Below, piece by piece: positions 15,092-22,492 of a stretch of 35,887 bases of DNA. A model generated the notes under the pieces. The model was not told where the DNA came from and searched no databases. It was given only the letters and a program-made list of their open reading frames with translations. The DNA comes from Armatimonadota bacterium. GTDB lineage: Bacteria; Armatimonadota; Fimbriimonadia; Fimbriimonadales; GBS-DC. The stretch covers positions 1-35,887 of the forward strand of contig JAUQOS010000014.1 in NCBI GenBank assembly GCA_030550775.1, written 5' to 3'. Both the position numbers and the translations under genes were made by a program. The stretch's first letter is position 1; every line of letters starts with the position of its first letter.

Positions 15092-15486
15092 CGGTGTGCC
15101 TCCGTTATGGGTTCCAGCGCTCCTGTTGGTGCAGCGTGATCTGGCGCAGCAGGGTCGCTATTTGCTCCACGGTTTGCGGCGGCACGCCCAGCCGATGGGC
15201 GAGCGCGTCGCGCTGATGGGCGGGCAGTCGCAGCGCGCGTTCGCCCAGCCACTCTCGCAGGCTCGGCTTGACCACTTGCCATGCCCAACGCAAAATCGCG
15301 TGTCGCATCGGGGTCTACCTCCTCGATCTGCAATAATGCTGAATGGCGAATGGCGTCGGTGAGGGCATTTTCGTCCAGCTCCACGAACCCAGGCGCGTTG
15401 GGAAACCAGATGCCCGCTTTGCGATAGCCCTGAAATATCGGGTGCGGCTTGGCAGAAACACGGTAGCGTCGCATGAACCTCACCAT
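15061..15486 (-). CDS. FluMu N-terminal-like phage protein, frame probably runs past its natural end
   Basis: From ATG 15486, the first about 60 residues read MRRYRVSAKPHPIFQGYRKAG, FPNAPGFVELDENALTDAIR and LLQIEEVDPD. This resembles the Mu-like FluMu N-terminal domain: a short strand, F-x-RAG, then a helix and a LxVEE ending. Beyond residue about 65 the frame turns into Ala/Arg/Pro-rich sequence that is antiphase to the well-supported 67-residue gene, so the true product probably ends early or the gene has lost its stop by a frameshift. A GGCATCCT element lies 7 bases upstream of the ATG, a possible leaderless start. Confidence 0.45.
   Translation of the reverse strand: MVRFMRRYRVSAKPHPIFQGYRKAGIWFPNAPGFVELDENALTDAIRHSALLQIEEVDPDATRDFALGMASGQAEPARVAGRTRAATARPSARRARPSAGRAAANRGANSDPAAPDHAAPTGALEPITEAHRWSGRNSSLS
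15105..15308 (-). CDS. Small hypothetical protein of the phage-like cassette
   Basis: A 67-residue protein from ATG 15308, supported by GGAGGTAG at good spacing. It begins MRHAILRWAWQVVKPSLREW with an amphipathic helix and then a helical region (HQRDALAHRLGVPPQTVEQI) that could be a small helix-turn-helix-like fold. It ends 13 bases before the holin-like gene. It lies wholly inside a longer frame (15061-15486) whose 3' half reads as low-complexity Ala/Arg, so this frame is judged the real one here. No family recognised. Confidence 0.55.
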   Translation of the reverse strand: MRHAILRWAWQVVKPSLREWLGERALRLPAHQRDALAHRLGVPPQTVEQIATLLRQITLHQQERWNP

Positions 15487-15493
15487 AGCCTAT

Positions 15494-15501
15494 AGGATGC
15501 C
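15494..15501 (-). promoter_or_regulatory. Possible leaderless -10 element of the phage-like cassette
   Basis: Reads GGCATCCT followed by ATAGGCT and the ATG at 15486. Thirteen of the fifteen bases upstream of the ATG equal those upstream of the aminotransferase gene (GGTATCCTATAGGCG). The spacing is 7 bases in both. Confidence 0.35.
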
Positions 15502-15527
15502 AACGGGAACGCGCGTCAACACCCGAA

Positions 15528-15535
15528 GGTATAAT
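15528..15535 (+). promoter_or_regulatory. Leaderless promoter -10 element of ribBA
   Basis: GGTATAAT, a perfect consensus, with 9 bases before ATG 15545 and no Shine-Dalgarno between. This position leaves no room for an FMN riboswitch leader, which often controls riboflavin genes. Confidence 0.65.
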
Positions 15536-15544
15536 CTATTGGGT

Positions 15545-16816
15545 ATGGAGCCAACAACGCCCAGCATCGTAGAGCGCGACCCAGAGGTGTTCGCTACCGT
15601 TGAGGAAGCGATTGAGATCATCCGCGCGGGGGGGATGCTCATCGTGGTCGACGATGAAGACCGCGAAAACGAGGGCGACTTCCTAATGGCCGCGGAGAAG
15701 GTGACGCCCGAAGCGGTGAATTTTATGTTAGTGCACGGGCGGGGGCTGTTGTGTTTGCCCACCGATGGTAAACGCCTCGACGAGCTGGGCATTCCAATGA
15801 TGACCAAAGCCAACACGGCACAGTTCGGCACGCCGATGGCAGAAGCCATTGACGCTCGCGAGGGCATCACTACAGGCATCTCGGCGTTTGACCGCGCGCT
15901 CACCATCAAAAAGTTTTGCGACCCTAACGCCAAGCCCGACGATTTTGTGCGCCCGGGGCATGTGTTTCCGCTGCGGGCAGCGCCTGGGGGCGTGCTGCGG
16001 CGCGCGGGGCACACCGAAGCCGCTGTAGATTTAGCGCGCATGGCTGGGCTGTTCCCAGCTGGGGTAATCTGCGAAATCCTGAACGAGGACGGCTCGATGG
16101 CGCGTCTGCCCCAATTGGTGGAAATCGCCCGCAAGCACGGCTTGAAGATTCTGACCATCGCTGACTTGATTGCCTATCGCCGTCGGCACGAGAAGCTCAT
16201 CCGTCGCGCTGCCCCGCCTGTGTCGCTGCCCACTCGCTATGGCAACTTCACGGTATATGTGTACGAGTCGGATGTGGATCCTAACCCATACTTGGCGCTG
16301 GTGATGGGCAAGGTAGACGATGGCGAGCCAGTGCTGGTGCGGATGCATTCCAGCTGCCTAACCGGCGATTTGCTCGGCTCGCTGCGTTGCGACTGCGGCT
16401 CGCAGCTGGAGCTTGCCCTGCGCAAAATCAGTGAGGAGGGGCGCGGCGTGCTGGTCTATATCCTCCAAGAGGGGCGTGGTATCGGCATCGTCAACAAGCT
16501 GCGCGCCTACCATCTGCAAGAAAACGGGCTAGACACCGTGGAAGCCAACCAAGCACTCGGCTTTAAGCCCGACCTGCGCGACTACGGATTGGGCGCACAA
16601 GTGCTGGTGGATTTGGGCGTGCGCAAAATCCGCCTGATGACCAACAACCCCAAGAAAATCGCAGGCTTAGAGGGCTACGGGCTGGAAATCGTGGAGCATG
16701 TGCCTCTCATCACCCACCCTACGCCCTACAACATCCGCTACTTGCGCACCAAAGCCGAGAAGCTGGGGCACCTACTGCCGCTGAGCGCGCTGCAAGAGCC
16801 TGAAGCGCGAGAATGA
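15545..16816 (+). CDS. ribBA: Bifunctional 3,4-dihydroxy-2-butanone 4-phosphate synthase / GTP cyclohydrolase II
   Basis: Supplies both precursors of riboflavin: the four-carbon unit from ribulose 5-phosphate and the pyrimidine from GTP. The 423-residue protein starts at ATG 15545; an upstream extension of the frame crosses the promoter and is discarded. The N-terminal RibB domain (about 10-215) shows VDDEDRENEGDF, GRGLLCLP and AGHTEAAVDL with metal and substrate residues. The C-terminal RibA domain (about 220-415) shows MHSSCLTGDLLGSLRCDCGS with the zinc Cys set, LQEGRGIGI and LMTNNPKKI. Both active sites appear intact. ribD, ribE and ribH are not nearby. Confidence 0.95.
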   Translation: MEPTTPSIVERDPEVFATVEEAIEIIRAGGMLIVVDDEDRENEGDFLMAAEKVTPEAVNFMLVHGRGLLCLPTDGKRLDELGIPMMTKANTAQFGTPMAEAIDAREGITTGISAFDRALTIKKFCDPNAKPDDFVRPGHVFPLRAAPGGVLRRAGHTEAAVDLARMAGLFPAGVICEILNEDGSMARLPQLVEIARKHGLKILTIADLIAYRRRHEKLIRRAAPPVSLPTRYGNFTVYVYESDVDPNPYLALVMGKVDDGEPVLVRMHSSCLTGDLLGSLRCDCGSQLELALRKISEEGRGVLVYILQEGRGIGIVNKLRAYHLQENGLDTVEANQALGFKPDLRDYGLGAQVLVDLGVRKIRLMTNNPKKIAGLEGYGLEIVEHVPLITHPTPYNIRYLRTKAEKLGHLLPLSALQEPEARE

Positions 16817-16885
16817 CCCTCTCTGCAAGCAAGAGGTTTTGAACTCTGGTGGCGTACCCTTGCCAGACACTCCTGCCCCCCGCAA

Positions 16886-16893
16886 GGTATACT
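16886..16893 (+). promoter_or_regulatory. Leaderless promoter -10 element of the M50 protease gene
   Basis: GGTATACT with 8 bases before ATG 16902 and no Shine-Dalgarno in the gap. Confidence 0.55.
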
Positions 16894-16901
16894 CTCGCAC
16901 G

Positions 16902-17555
16902 ATGTTTAACCTAAACCACCTCATCGAAGCAGTGATGTGGATCCTGGCGGTGATAATCAGCCTTACCGTGCACGAATTCGCACACGCGGCTTATGCCGAC
17001 TGGGCTGGTGATCCGACCCCCCGCCGTCAAGGGCGCGTGACCCTCAACCCGTTAGCGCACTTAGACCCGCTGGGCACCGCGCTGATTGTGTTCGTGGCGC
17101 TTTTCGGCTACGGCTTCGGCTGGGGCAAGCCCGTGCCCGTCAACCCCGCCTACTTTCGCCACCTACGCCGCGACTGGATGCTCACCGCCTTTGTGGGACC
17201 GCTTTCCAACATCGTTTTAGCAGTGGTTTTCGCATTTTTGCTGCGTGCACTGATTGCTGCGGGAGTGTCTATCAGAGGCAACATCTTTGTGGAGTTTTTA
17301 TTCATGTTGGTGCTTACGAATGTCACCTTAGCCGTGTTCAACATGATACCGCTGCATCCGTTGGATGGCTCTAAGGTGCTATCGGGCTTTCTGCCAGATG
17401 TGTTTGATCGTCGGTATTGGAATTTTCAGACGGTTTATGGGCAAGTCATCTTGTTGGTGTCGTTGCTGGCGTTGCCGTTGCTGAACCTGCCGAACCCGCT
17501 ATTTATGGCGATTGCCGCGATGAGCGAGGTGATTTTACGCCTGTTGTTTCGGTAG
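16902..17555 (+). CDS. Site-2 protease family (M50) membrane zinc metalloprotease
   Basis: A 217-residue polytopic membrane protein of the short M50 group. The first helix carries HEFAHA (His24, Glu25, His28), the zinc-binding HExxH. It is followed by the group's typical YADWAGDPTPRRQGRVTLNP and HLDPLGT. A later segment, NMIPLHPLDGSKVL, supplies the third zinc ligand Asp. About five to six hydrophobic segments are visible and there is no PDZ domain. Such proteases cut substrates within the membrane; the substrate is unknown. The start at ATG 16902 is set by the -10 element 8 bases upstream and loses 21 non-conserved residues. The apgM gene begins 17 bases after its stop with its own promoter. 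Confidence 0.9.
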   Translation: MFNLNHLIEAVMWILAVIISLTVHEFAHAAYADWAGDPTPRRQGRVTLNPLAHLDPLGTALIVFVALFGYGFGWGKPVPVNPAYFRHLRRDWMLTAFVGPLSNIVLAVVFAFLLRALIAAGVSIRGNIFVEFLFMLVLTNVTLAVFNMIPLHPLDGSKVLSGFLPDVFDRRYWNFQTVYGQVILLVSLLALPLLNLPNPLFMAIAAMSEVILRLLFR

Positions 17556-17562
17556 GTATACT
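17555..17562 (+). promoter_or_regulatory. Leaderless promoter -10 element of apgM
   Basis: GGTATACT overlapping the last base of the preceding stop codon, with 9 bases (GAGGGGGCT) before ATG 17572. The purine run could act as a weak ribosome site but is too close to the start for an ordinary one. Confidence 0.5.
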
Positions 17563-17571
17563 GAGGGGGCT

Positions 17572-18816
17572 ATGGCGCGCGCGTTGTATAAAGGGCTGCT
17601 GCTAATCGCTGACGGTTTGGGCGACCGCCCCGTGCCTGCGATGGGCAACAAGACCCCGTTGGAGTACGCCGCCACGCCCACGCTGGATCGCTTGGCACGC
17701 GAGGGTGAATGTGGGCTGATGGATCCAATCGCCCCTGGCATCCGCGCTGGTTCCGACACGGCGCACTTGGCGATTTTAGGCTACGACCCTTACAAGGTGT
17801 ATCAGGGGCGCGGGCCGTTTGAGGCGATGGGCATCGGCATGGAAGTGCGCGGAGGCGACGTCGCCCTGCGGTGCAACTTCAGCACAGTGGACGAGTCAAT
17901 GCGCGTGATTGACCGTCGCGCAGGGCGCATTACCGAAGGCACTGCCGAATTGGCAAAGGCACTGGACGGCGTGGAGATTGAAGGCGTGCGGTGCTTTTTC
18001 AAGGAATCAGTGGCGCATCGAGGGGCGCTGGTGCTGCGCGGCGAGGGCTTGAGCGCACGCATTACCGATGTAGACCCCCATGTGGAAGGTGAACCGATTC
18101 ACGAGGCGCGCCCGATAGACCCCGACGACGCCGCTGCAGCGCGCACTGCCCGCGTCGTGAACGCCTTCGTGCGCCTCTCTTACGAGCGACTCAAAGACCA
18201 CCCCATCAACCGCGAGCGCGTGGCACACGGGCTACCACCCGCGAACATCATCCTGCCGCGCGGCGCAGGTGTTGCCCCCCACCTGGAACCGTTTCCGCAA
18301 AAACACGGAATGACCGCTGTCGCCGTCGTGGAAACGGGCTTGATACGCGGCATCGCCCGCTTCGTGGGCATGGACACCCTGGACGCGCCCGGCGCCACTG
18401 GTGGCGTTGATACCAACTACGCAAGCATTGCCGACACGCTTGCCCAAGCCCTGCGCCAATACGACTTCGTGCTTTGCAACGTAAAAGCCCCCGACCTGTG
18501 CGGGCACGACCGCAACCCCCATCTCAAAGCGCAAGTGATTGAACAAATTGACGGACTGATAGCGCGCTTGCTGGAACAATACACCGAGCCGTTTTACCTG
18601 ATATTCACGGGCGACCACTCCACGCCGTGCTCGGTGGGCGACCACTCAGGCGACCCCGTGCCCGTGTTGCTACACGGACCCGACTTGCGGGGCGACGAAG
18701 TGCTGCGCTTCCATGAATACGCCTGCGCCAAAGGCGCACTTGGACGGCTGCGCGGACACGACTTGGTGCCCATCCTCACCCAACTGATGGGCGTTCAAGA
18801 AAAGTTTGGCGCGTAG
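17572..18816 (+). CDS. apgM: 2,3-bisphosphoglycerate-independent phosphoglycerate mutase, archaeal type
   Basis: Interconverts 3- and 2-phosphoglycerate in glycolysis through a phosphoserine intermediate. The 414-residue length and layout fit the ApgM group rather than the 510-residue GpmI. The alkaline-phosphatase-type metal site begins LLLIADGLGDRP with Asp14. The nucleophile is Ser61 in AGSDTAHLAILGYDP. The insertion domain lies at about 75-300, and the second half of the metal site is in KAPDLCGHD and FTGDHSTPCSVGDHSG. It follows the M50 gene closely but has its own -10 element. Confidence 0.93.
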   Translation: MARALYKGLLLIADGLGDRPVPAMGNKTPLEYAATPTLDRLAREGECGLMDPIAPGIRAGSDTAHLAILGYDPYKVYQGRGPFEAMGIGMEVRGGDVALRCNFSTVDESMRVIDRRAGRITEGTAELAKALDGVEIEGVRCFFKESVAHRGALVLRGEGLSARITDVDPHVEGEPIHEARPIDPDDAAAARTARVVNAFVRLSYERLKDHPINRERVAHGLPPANIILPRGAGVAPHLEPFPQKHGMTAVAVVETGLIRGIARFVGMDTLDAPGATGGVDTNYASIADTLAQALRQYDFVLCNVKAPDLCGHDRNPHLKAQVIEQIDGLIARLLEQYTEPFYLIFTGDHSTPCSVGDHSGDPVPVLLHGPDLRGDEVLRFHEYACAKGALGRLRGHDLVPILTQLMGVQEKFGA

Positions 18817-18973
18817 GGAGCGCCTTTCATGAAGCCTGTGGACGCAACAAAACGCGGCGTTCTTGCCAACGGAAGTCGTAGCGTCGGCGTGCCCGCCGCC
18901 GAGGCACCTGCCAGACGCGGGCGCAATGAAAGAGGGCGTCCTCAAAGTGCTGTCGGACAGTAGGAGGTTCCCT

Positions 18974-20563
18974 ATGCACCTAATCTATGGCGCACCTGTG
19001 TACACTTTTTGGAACGAGTTGCCAATCGCGGAAGCATTTGTGGTGCACAACGGGCGGATTTTGGCAGTGGGCACAAAGGATGATCTCGCTGCTCGCTACC
19101 CCGATGCCAAGCGTATCGCGGTTGATGGTAAGGCTATCGTGCCCGCCTTCAACGACTGCCATATGCACATCCTGCCGCTGGGGATTGATTTGGGCAAAGC
19201 CGACTTGCGTGGCTGCACTAGCGTCGCCGAGATTCAGCAACGCCTGCGCCAGTGGATGGATACCAACCCCCACGCGGAATGGATTTTGGGGCGCGCCTAT
19301 GACCAGAACTTGCTGCCCGATGGCAAACATCTCACGCGCCACGACTTGGACGCGGTATCCGCCGATAAGCCGATTTTCCTCAACCACGTAAGCAAACACG
19401 GTGCGGTAGCGAACACGCGCGCTCTCCAAATGGCAGGCATCACGCGCGATACGCCTGACCCCACCGACGGCATCATCGTGCGCGACGAGTCGGGCGAGCC
19501 GACGGGTGTGTTGTTGGAAAGCGCCGCGACACTAGTTGCAAAGCACATCCCCAAGCCACAGGGCGCGGAGCTCGTGCAGGCGGTGCATCGCGCGTGCAAC
19601 GATCTGGCGCGGCGCGGCATTTTGGCAGCCAGCGACGCCTCCACAGGCTGGCACGACTTGGAAGCAGAAGTGAACGCCTATGCGCAGGCACTTGCCGAAG
19701 GCACGCCCGTACGAATTACGCTCATGCCCCTCTACGGCGCAGCGCAGCGGGCAGGCTGGCTTGACATCCCAGAGCAGGCCGGCGAAGCCACAGGCAGCAG
19801 CCCCTACCCGCCCACACCACACCCCGAACTGCGCTGGGGTGCGATCAAACTGTTTGCCGACGGCGCGTTCACTACGCGCACTGCTGCCCTCCGCCAGTCC
19901 TACGCCGACACGCCCACCACTGGCGTGCTAATGTACGAACCCGAAGAACTGATAGAGCGCATCCTCACTGTACATCGCGCAGGCTGGCAGTGCGCCGTAC
20001 ACGCAATCGGCGACCGTGCTATTGAGTTGGTGTTGCAAGGCTACCGCCGCGCGCTAGAAACGCACCCACGCCCCCACCACCGCCATCGCATTGAGCACGC
20101 GATGCTAATGGCAGACGACCTGCTTACCGAAATGCAAGCGTTGGGTGTGGTCGTGGTCCCCCAACCAGAGTTTTTGTGGTGGCTCACACGCGCCTATCTG
20201 CAGGGCTTGGGTGAGCGTGCCGTATGGCTTATGCCGTTCCGCAGTTGGCTGCGTGCGGGCGTTCCAATGGGTTTCAGCTCCGACCAGCCTGTGGTGCCCG
20301 GCGACCCCATCATCGGCTGGCGAGCTGCCGTAACGCGCACCAGCCGTGACGGTACTTGCCTCAACCCTGAAGAGGGCTTAGACCCACTGACCGCCCTGCA
20401 AATGTTCACCGTCGGCGCCGCCTACGCCACAGGCGACGACGAAATCGGCACCCTTGCACCCGGCAAGCAGGCACGCTTCGTCGTGCTTTCGCACCCGCCC
20501 GAACACATCGCCGACGCAGACATGCAGGTAGTAGCCACCAGTGCAGAACTGCTGCCAGCATGA
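18974..20563 (+). CDS. Amidohydrolase family 3 protein (YtcJ-like metal-dependent hydrolase)
   Basis: A 529-residue cytosolic amidohydrolase. ATG 18974 is fixed by TAGGAGG 5-6 bases upstream; the frame is open 37 codons further upstream but reads through repeat-like DNA. A small beta-sandwich at the N-terminus (VVHNGRILAVGTKDD) precedes the barrel. The HxH metal motif is NDCHMHILPLG (His63, His65). Later motifs are HAIGDRAIE, HRIEHAMLM and the catalytic Asp in GFSSDQPVVPGDP, closing with GTLAPGKQARFVVLS. Family members hydrolyse amides such as N-substituted formamides or hydantoin-like compounds; the substrate is not determined. Confidence 0.9.
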   Translation: MHLIYGAPVYTFWNELPIAEAFVVHNGRILAVGTKDDLAARYPDAKRIAVDGKAIVPAFNDCHMHILPLGIDLGKADLRGCTSVAEIQQRLRQWMDTNPHAEWILGRAYDQNLLPDGKHLTRHDLDAVSADKPIFLNHVSKHGAVANTRALQMAGITRDTPDPTDGIIVRDESGEPTGVLLESAATLVAKHIPKPQGAELVQAVHRACNDLARRGILAASDASTGWHDLEAEVNAYAQALAEGTPVRITLMPLYGAAQRAGWLDIPEQAGEATGSSPYPPTPHPELRWGAIKLFADGAFTTRTAALRQSYADTPTTGVLMYEPEELIERILTVHRAGWQCAVHAIGDRAIELVLQGYRRALETHPRPHHRHRIEHAMLMADDLLTEMQALGVVVVPQPEFLWWLTRAYLQGLGERAVWLMPFRSWLRAGVPMGFSSDQPVVPGDPIIGWRAAVTRTSRDGTCLNPEEGLDPLTALQMFTVGAAYATGDDEIGTLAPGKQARFVVLSHPPEHIADADMQVVATSAELLPA

Positions 20564-20627
20564 GGCGCTTTGCACAAACGGCGTAGCAGGCTCACAACCT
20601 GCCCCTACCCACACACTCACTCCGCTT

Positions 20628-20875
20628 GGTTCCCCCTGCTTGCAGGGGGAACCCAGTGTTCTTTTTCGGTTCCCCTCGCGTGCGGGGGGAACCTACAGGA
20701 GGGGGGCAGTTTCTCAACCCCCTCCGCTTGGTTCCCCCTACCACTAGGGGGAACCGAGCGGTGCTTTTATGGTTCCCCTCGCGTGCGGGGGGGAACCTAC
20801 AGGAGGGGGGCAGTTTCACGAACCCCCTCCTTGAGGTTCCCCCTACCACTAGGGGGAACTGAGTAGGTTTCGGCT
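20628..20875. repeat. Tandem array of palindromic hairpin repeats
   Basis: Five strong hairpins sharing arms GGTTCCCC and GGGGAACC lie at 20628-20653 (12-bp stem, 2-base loop), 20668-20693, 20730-20755 (11-bp stem, loop CCAC), 20771-20797 and 20835-20860. Two further stems pair GGAGGGGG with CCCCCTCC around a CAGTTTC-containing loop (about 20698-20726 and 20802-20830). A unit of about 104 bases is tandemly duplicated (20668-20770 and 20771-20875), with a partial third copy upstream (20628-20667). It sits in the convergent gap between the amidohydrolase and DUF1080 genes. A related cluster is at 32204-32540 and a fragment at 22214-22232. Confidence 0.85.
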
Positions 20876-21025
20876 CCCCTCTCAAATGCGTATCACTCCC
20901 CGCTCGCTAGGCAGCCACAACGCACTGCTACAGGCAAGCCCCTCGCATAGCGTCAGCGCCACGCTGACGAGTAGTTCTCACAAAGGCAACATCGTGCGTT
21001 TAGAGCGAATGCCTGCACAGCGGGG
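20876..21025. other. Remaining convergent intergenic region with a small hairpin
   Basis: No gene is seen. A perfect 8-bp hairpin, CGTCAGCG and CGCTGACG with loop CCA, lies at 20951-20969. It may help end transcription of the DUF1080 gene, whose stop is at 21026, although no U-run follows on that strand. Confidence 0.4.
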
Positions 21026-22198
21026 TCATGGGCACGGTCGCCAATAAATGTCGCGTGTTTCGATAATCGTGAACGGGTCGTGGCACTGGATGGCGATGCG
21101 CCCTTCGGCAAACTGGCTATCCCGAGTATCCACCACCTTCTGCCCATTGACGAAGATTTGGATGTGGTCGCCGCAGGCGCGGATACGCATCGAGAACCAC
21201 GCCCCATCGCGCGTGAGTAGTCGGCTTGCCATCACGCGCCCATATAGCGAACCTGTGATGTAGTTGCCGCGTTCAATATGGTTGAACACCTGCGCCTCGT
21301 AGCCCACGGGCCAGTTGTTGGGGTTTTCGGGGTTGGGCTGCGCGCGGAAATAGATGCCGTTGTTGGGCTTGATAGGTGAATCGGGCTTGAAGGGGCGAAT
21401 GCGCACCATCGCCCGCAACTCGAAATCTCTGAAAGTGCGCTCGGTGAACAGGTGCCCCATACCGCCCTCCCCAATGAGCACGCCCTCTTGCACGCGCCAA
21501 CGTGCCAGCCCCGTGCTGAACCAGCCTGTGAGGTCCTTGCCGTTGAAAAGCGGTTGCCACCCCTCGGCGGCGCATTCGCGCGGGCTGAGCTGTTTTAGGC
21601 GCAGGTTGCGAAACTTCACCACCATGCCTGGATGGTGTTGCTGCAGCCCAATCACGCCGCGCGTATGCTCGTGGAGGGTGCAATCTTGTACCGTCTCGCC
21701 ATTAATGGTAATCTGGATGTGCGGTCCGCAGGCGCGGATTTCAAAGGTGTTCCACTGGCGTTCAGGAGCGATTTCGCGCATGTGCTCCAAGTGGGTGGGC
21801 ACGCGGTCGTAAATGCTGCCTGTGGGGTTGCGCGGGTCTTGCAGGCTGATTTGCATCTCGTAGCCATCGCGCCACGGAGTTGATGTAGGCTTGGCACGGA
21901 AAAACACGCCGCTGTTCCCCTCGTCTGTGCTGCCTTTATCCACCCAGAACTCGCCTCGCAAGATAAAGTTGTCATACTCCGCGACGGTGCCAATCCAGCC
22001 CGCGCTGTCGCTGGGTCCCACCAGTTCGCCGTTTTGCACACGCCAGTTCGCTCCTGCGTACACTTTCCAGCCCCGCAGGTTGCGCCCGTTGAACAGCGAG
22101 CGGAAGCCCTCTCGTCGCTCTTGAGGGGTGAGGTGTTGGGCATATAACCCGACACATAGTCCAAGCGCCAACATGCTCGCAAGAAGTTGCCTGCCCAT
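21026..22198 (-). CDS. Secreted protein with two DUF1080 (3-keto-disaccharide hydrolase) domains
   Basis: A 390-residue exported protein with signal peptide at about 1-21 (GLCVGLYAQ). It holds two tandem concanavalin-like DUF1080 domains: residues about 25-200 (SLFNGRNLRGW, WRVQNGELVG, NSGVFFRAKP, GYEMQISLQDP, GSIYDRVP) and about 210-390 (PLFNGKDLTGW, WRVQEGVLIGEGG, NNGIYFRAQP, GYEAQVFNH, GSLYGRV). Both domains keep the same order of motifs. The family binds or hydrolyses 3-keto-disaccharides and related sugars, often in organisms with many secreted hydrolases. The ATG at 22198 lacks a Shine-Dalgarno; ATG 22174 is an alternative. The gene is flanked by members of the hairpin repeat family on both sides. 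Confidence 0.88.
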   Translation of the reverse strand: MGRQLLASMLALGLCVGLYAQHLTPQERREGFRSLFNGRNLRGWKVYAGANWRVQNGELVGPSDSAGWIGTVAEYDNFILRGEFWVDKGSTDEGNSGVFFRAKPTSTPWRDGYEMQISLQDPRNPTGSIYDRVPTHLEHMREIAPERQWNTFEIRACGPHIQITINGETVQDCTLHEHTRGVIGLQQHHPGMVVKFRNLRLKQLSPRECAAEGWQPLFNGKDLTGWFSTGLARWRVQEGVLIGEGGMGHLFTERTFRDFELRAMVRIRPFKPDSPIKPNNGIYFRAQPNPENPNNWPVGYEAQVFNHIERGNYITGSLYGRVMASRLLTRDGAWFSMRIRACGDHIQIFVNGQKVVDTRDSQFAEGRIAIQCHDPFTIIETRDIYWRPCP

Positions 22199-22492
22199 AG
22201 AAGGAGAGTTCGCGCAGGAGGGGGTAGTTTCCTACATTTGGGTCGGTCCCCATCGCTCGTGAGAAACTGTTTTTGAAAAATGACGGGCTGAAGCCGTTCC
22301 TGTGGAAACAAAGCCAACCTGCGTCGGCTTATGGGCGGGGTGTGTTTGTGTAGGAACGGCTTCGGCGGGCTTCCCGAAAGCCACGGTTTGCCCGTCTGTG
22401 CCCCCACGCCCTTTTGCTCAGGGCGGTCGTTGAGTGCGTGGGGGCTCCTCGTTTTGCTCGGTCGGGACCTATTCCTAACAACTTGGGCTATC
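22199..22492. repeat. Intergenic region with dispersed repeat copy and inverted repeats
   Basis: No gene is supported. GCAGGAGGGGGTAGTTTCC at 22214-22232 matches the linker of the 20.7-kb hairpin array. At 22281-22335 lies a copy of the repeat also seen at 4139 and 10711, with 12-base inverted arms GAAGCCGTTCCT (22290-22301) and AGGAACGGCTTC (22352-22363). A 10-bp stem, GCCCCCACGC and GCGTGGGGGC (22400-22409 and 22436-22445), encloses a nested CGCCC/GGGCG stem, 48 bases past the stop of the prepilin-like gene. Confidence 0.6.

Noticed and set aside
15487-15544. FMN riboswitch upstream of ribBA
   Set aside because: The -10 element lies 9 bases from the start codon, leaving no leader, and no conserved riboswitch sequence is seen upstream.
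20570-20866. Open frames across the hairpin array on both strands
   Set aside because: They are translations of tandem palindromic repeats with repeated Gly/Pro/Arg blocks.
20628-20875. Regular repeats resembling a CRISPR array
   Set aside because: Each repeat is itself a near-perfect palindrome, the linkers are conserved rather than unique, and there are no cas genes.
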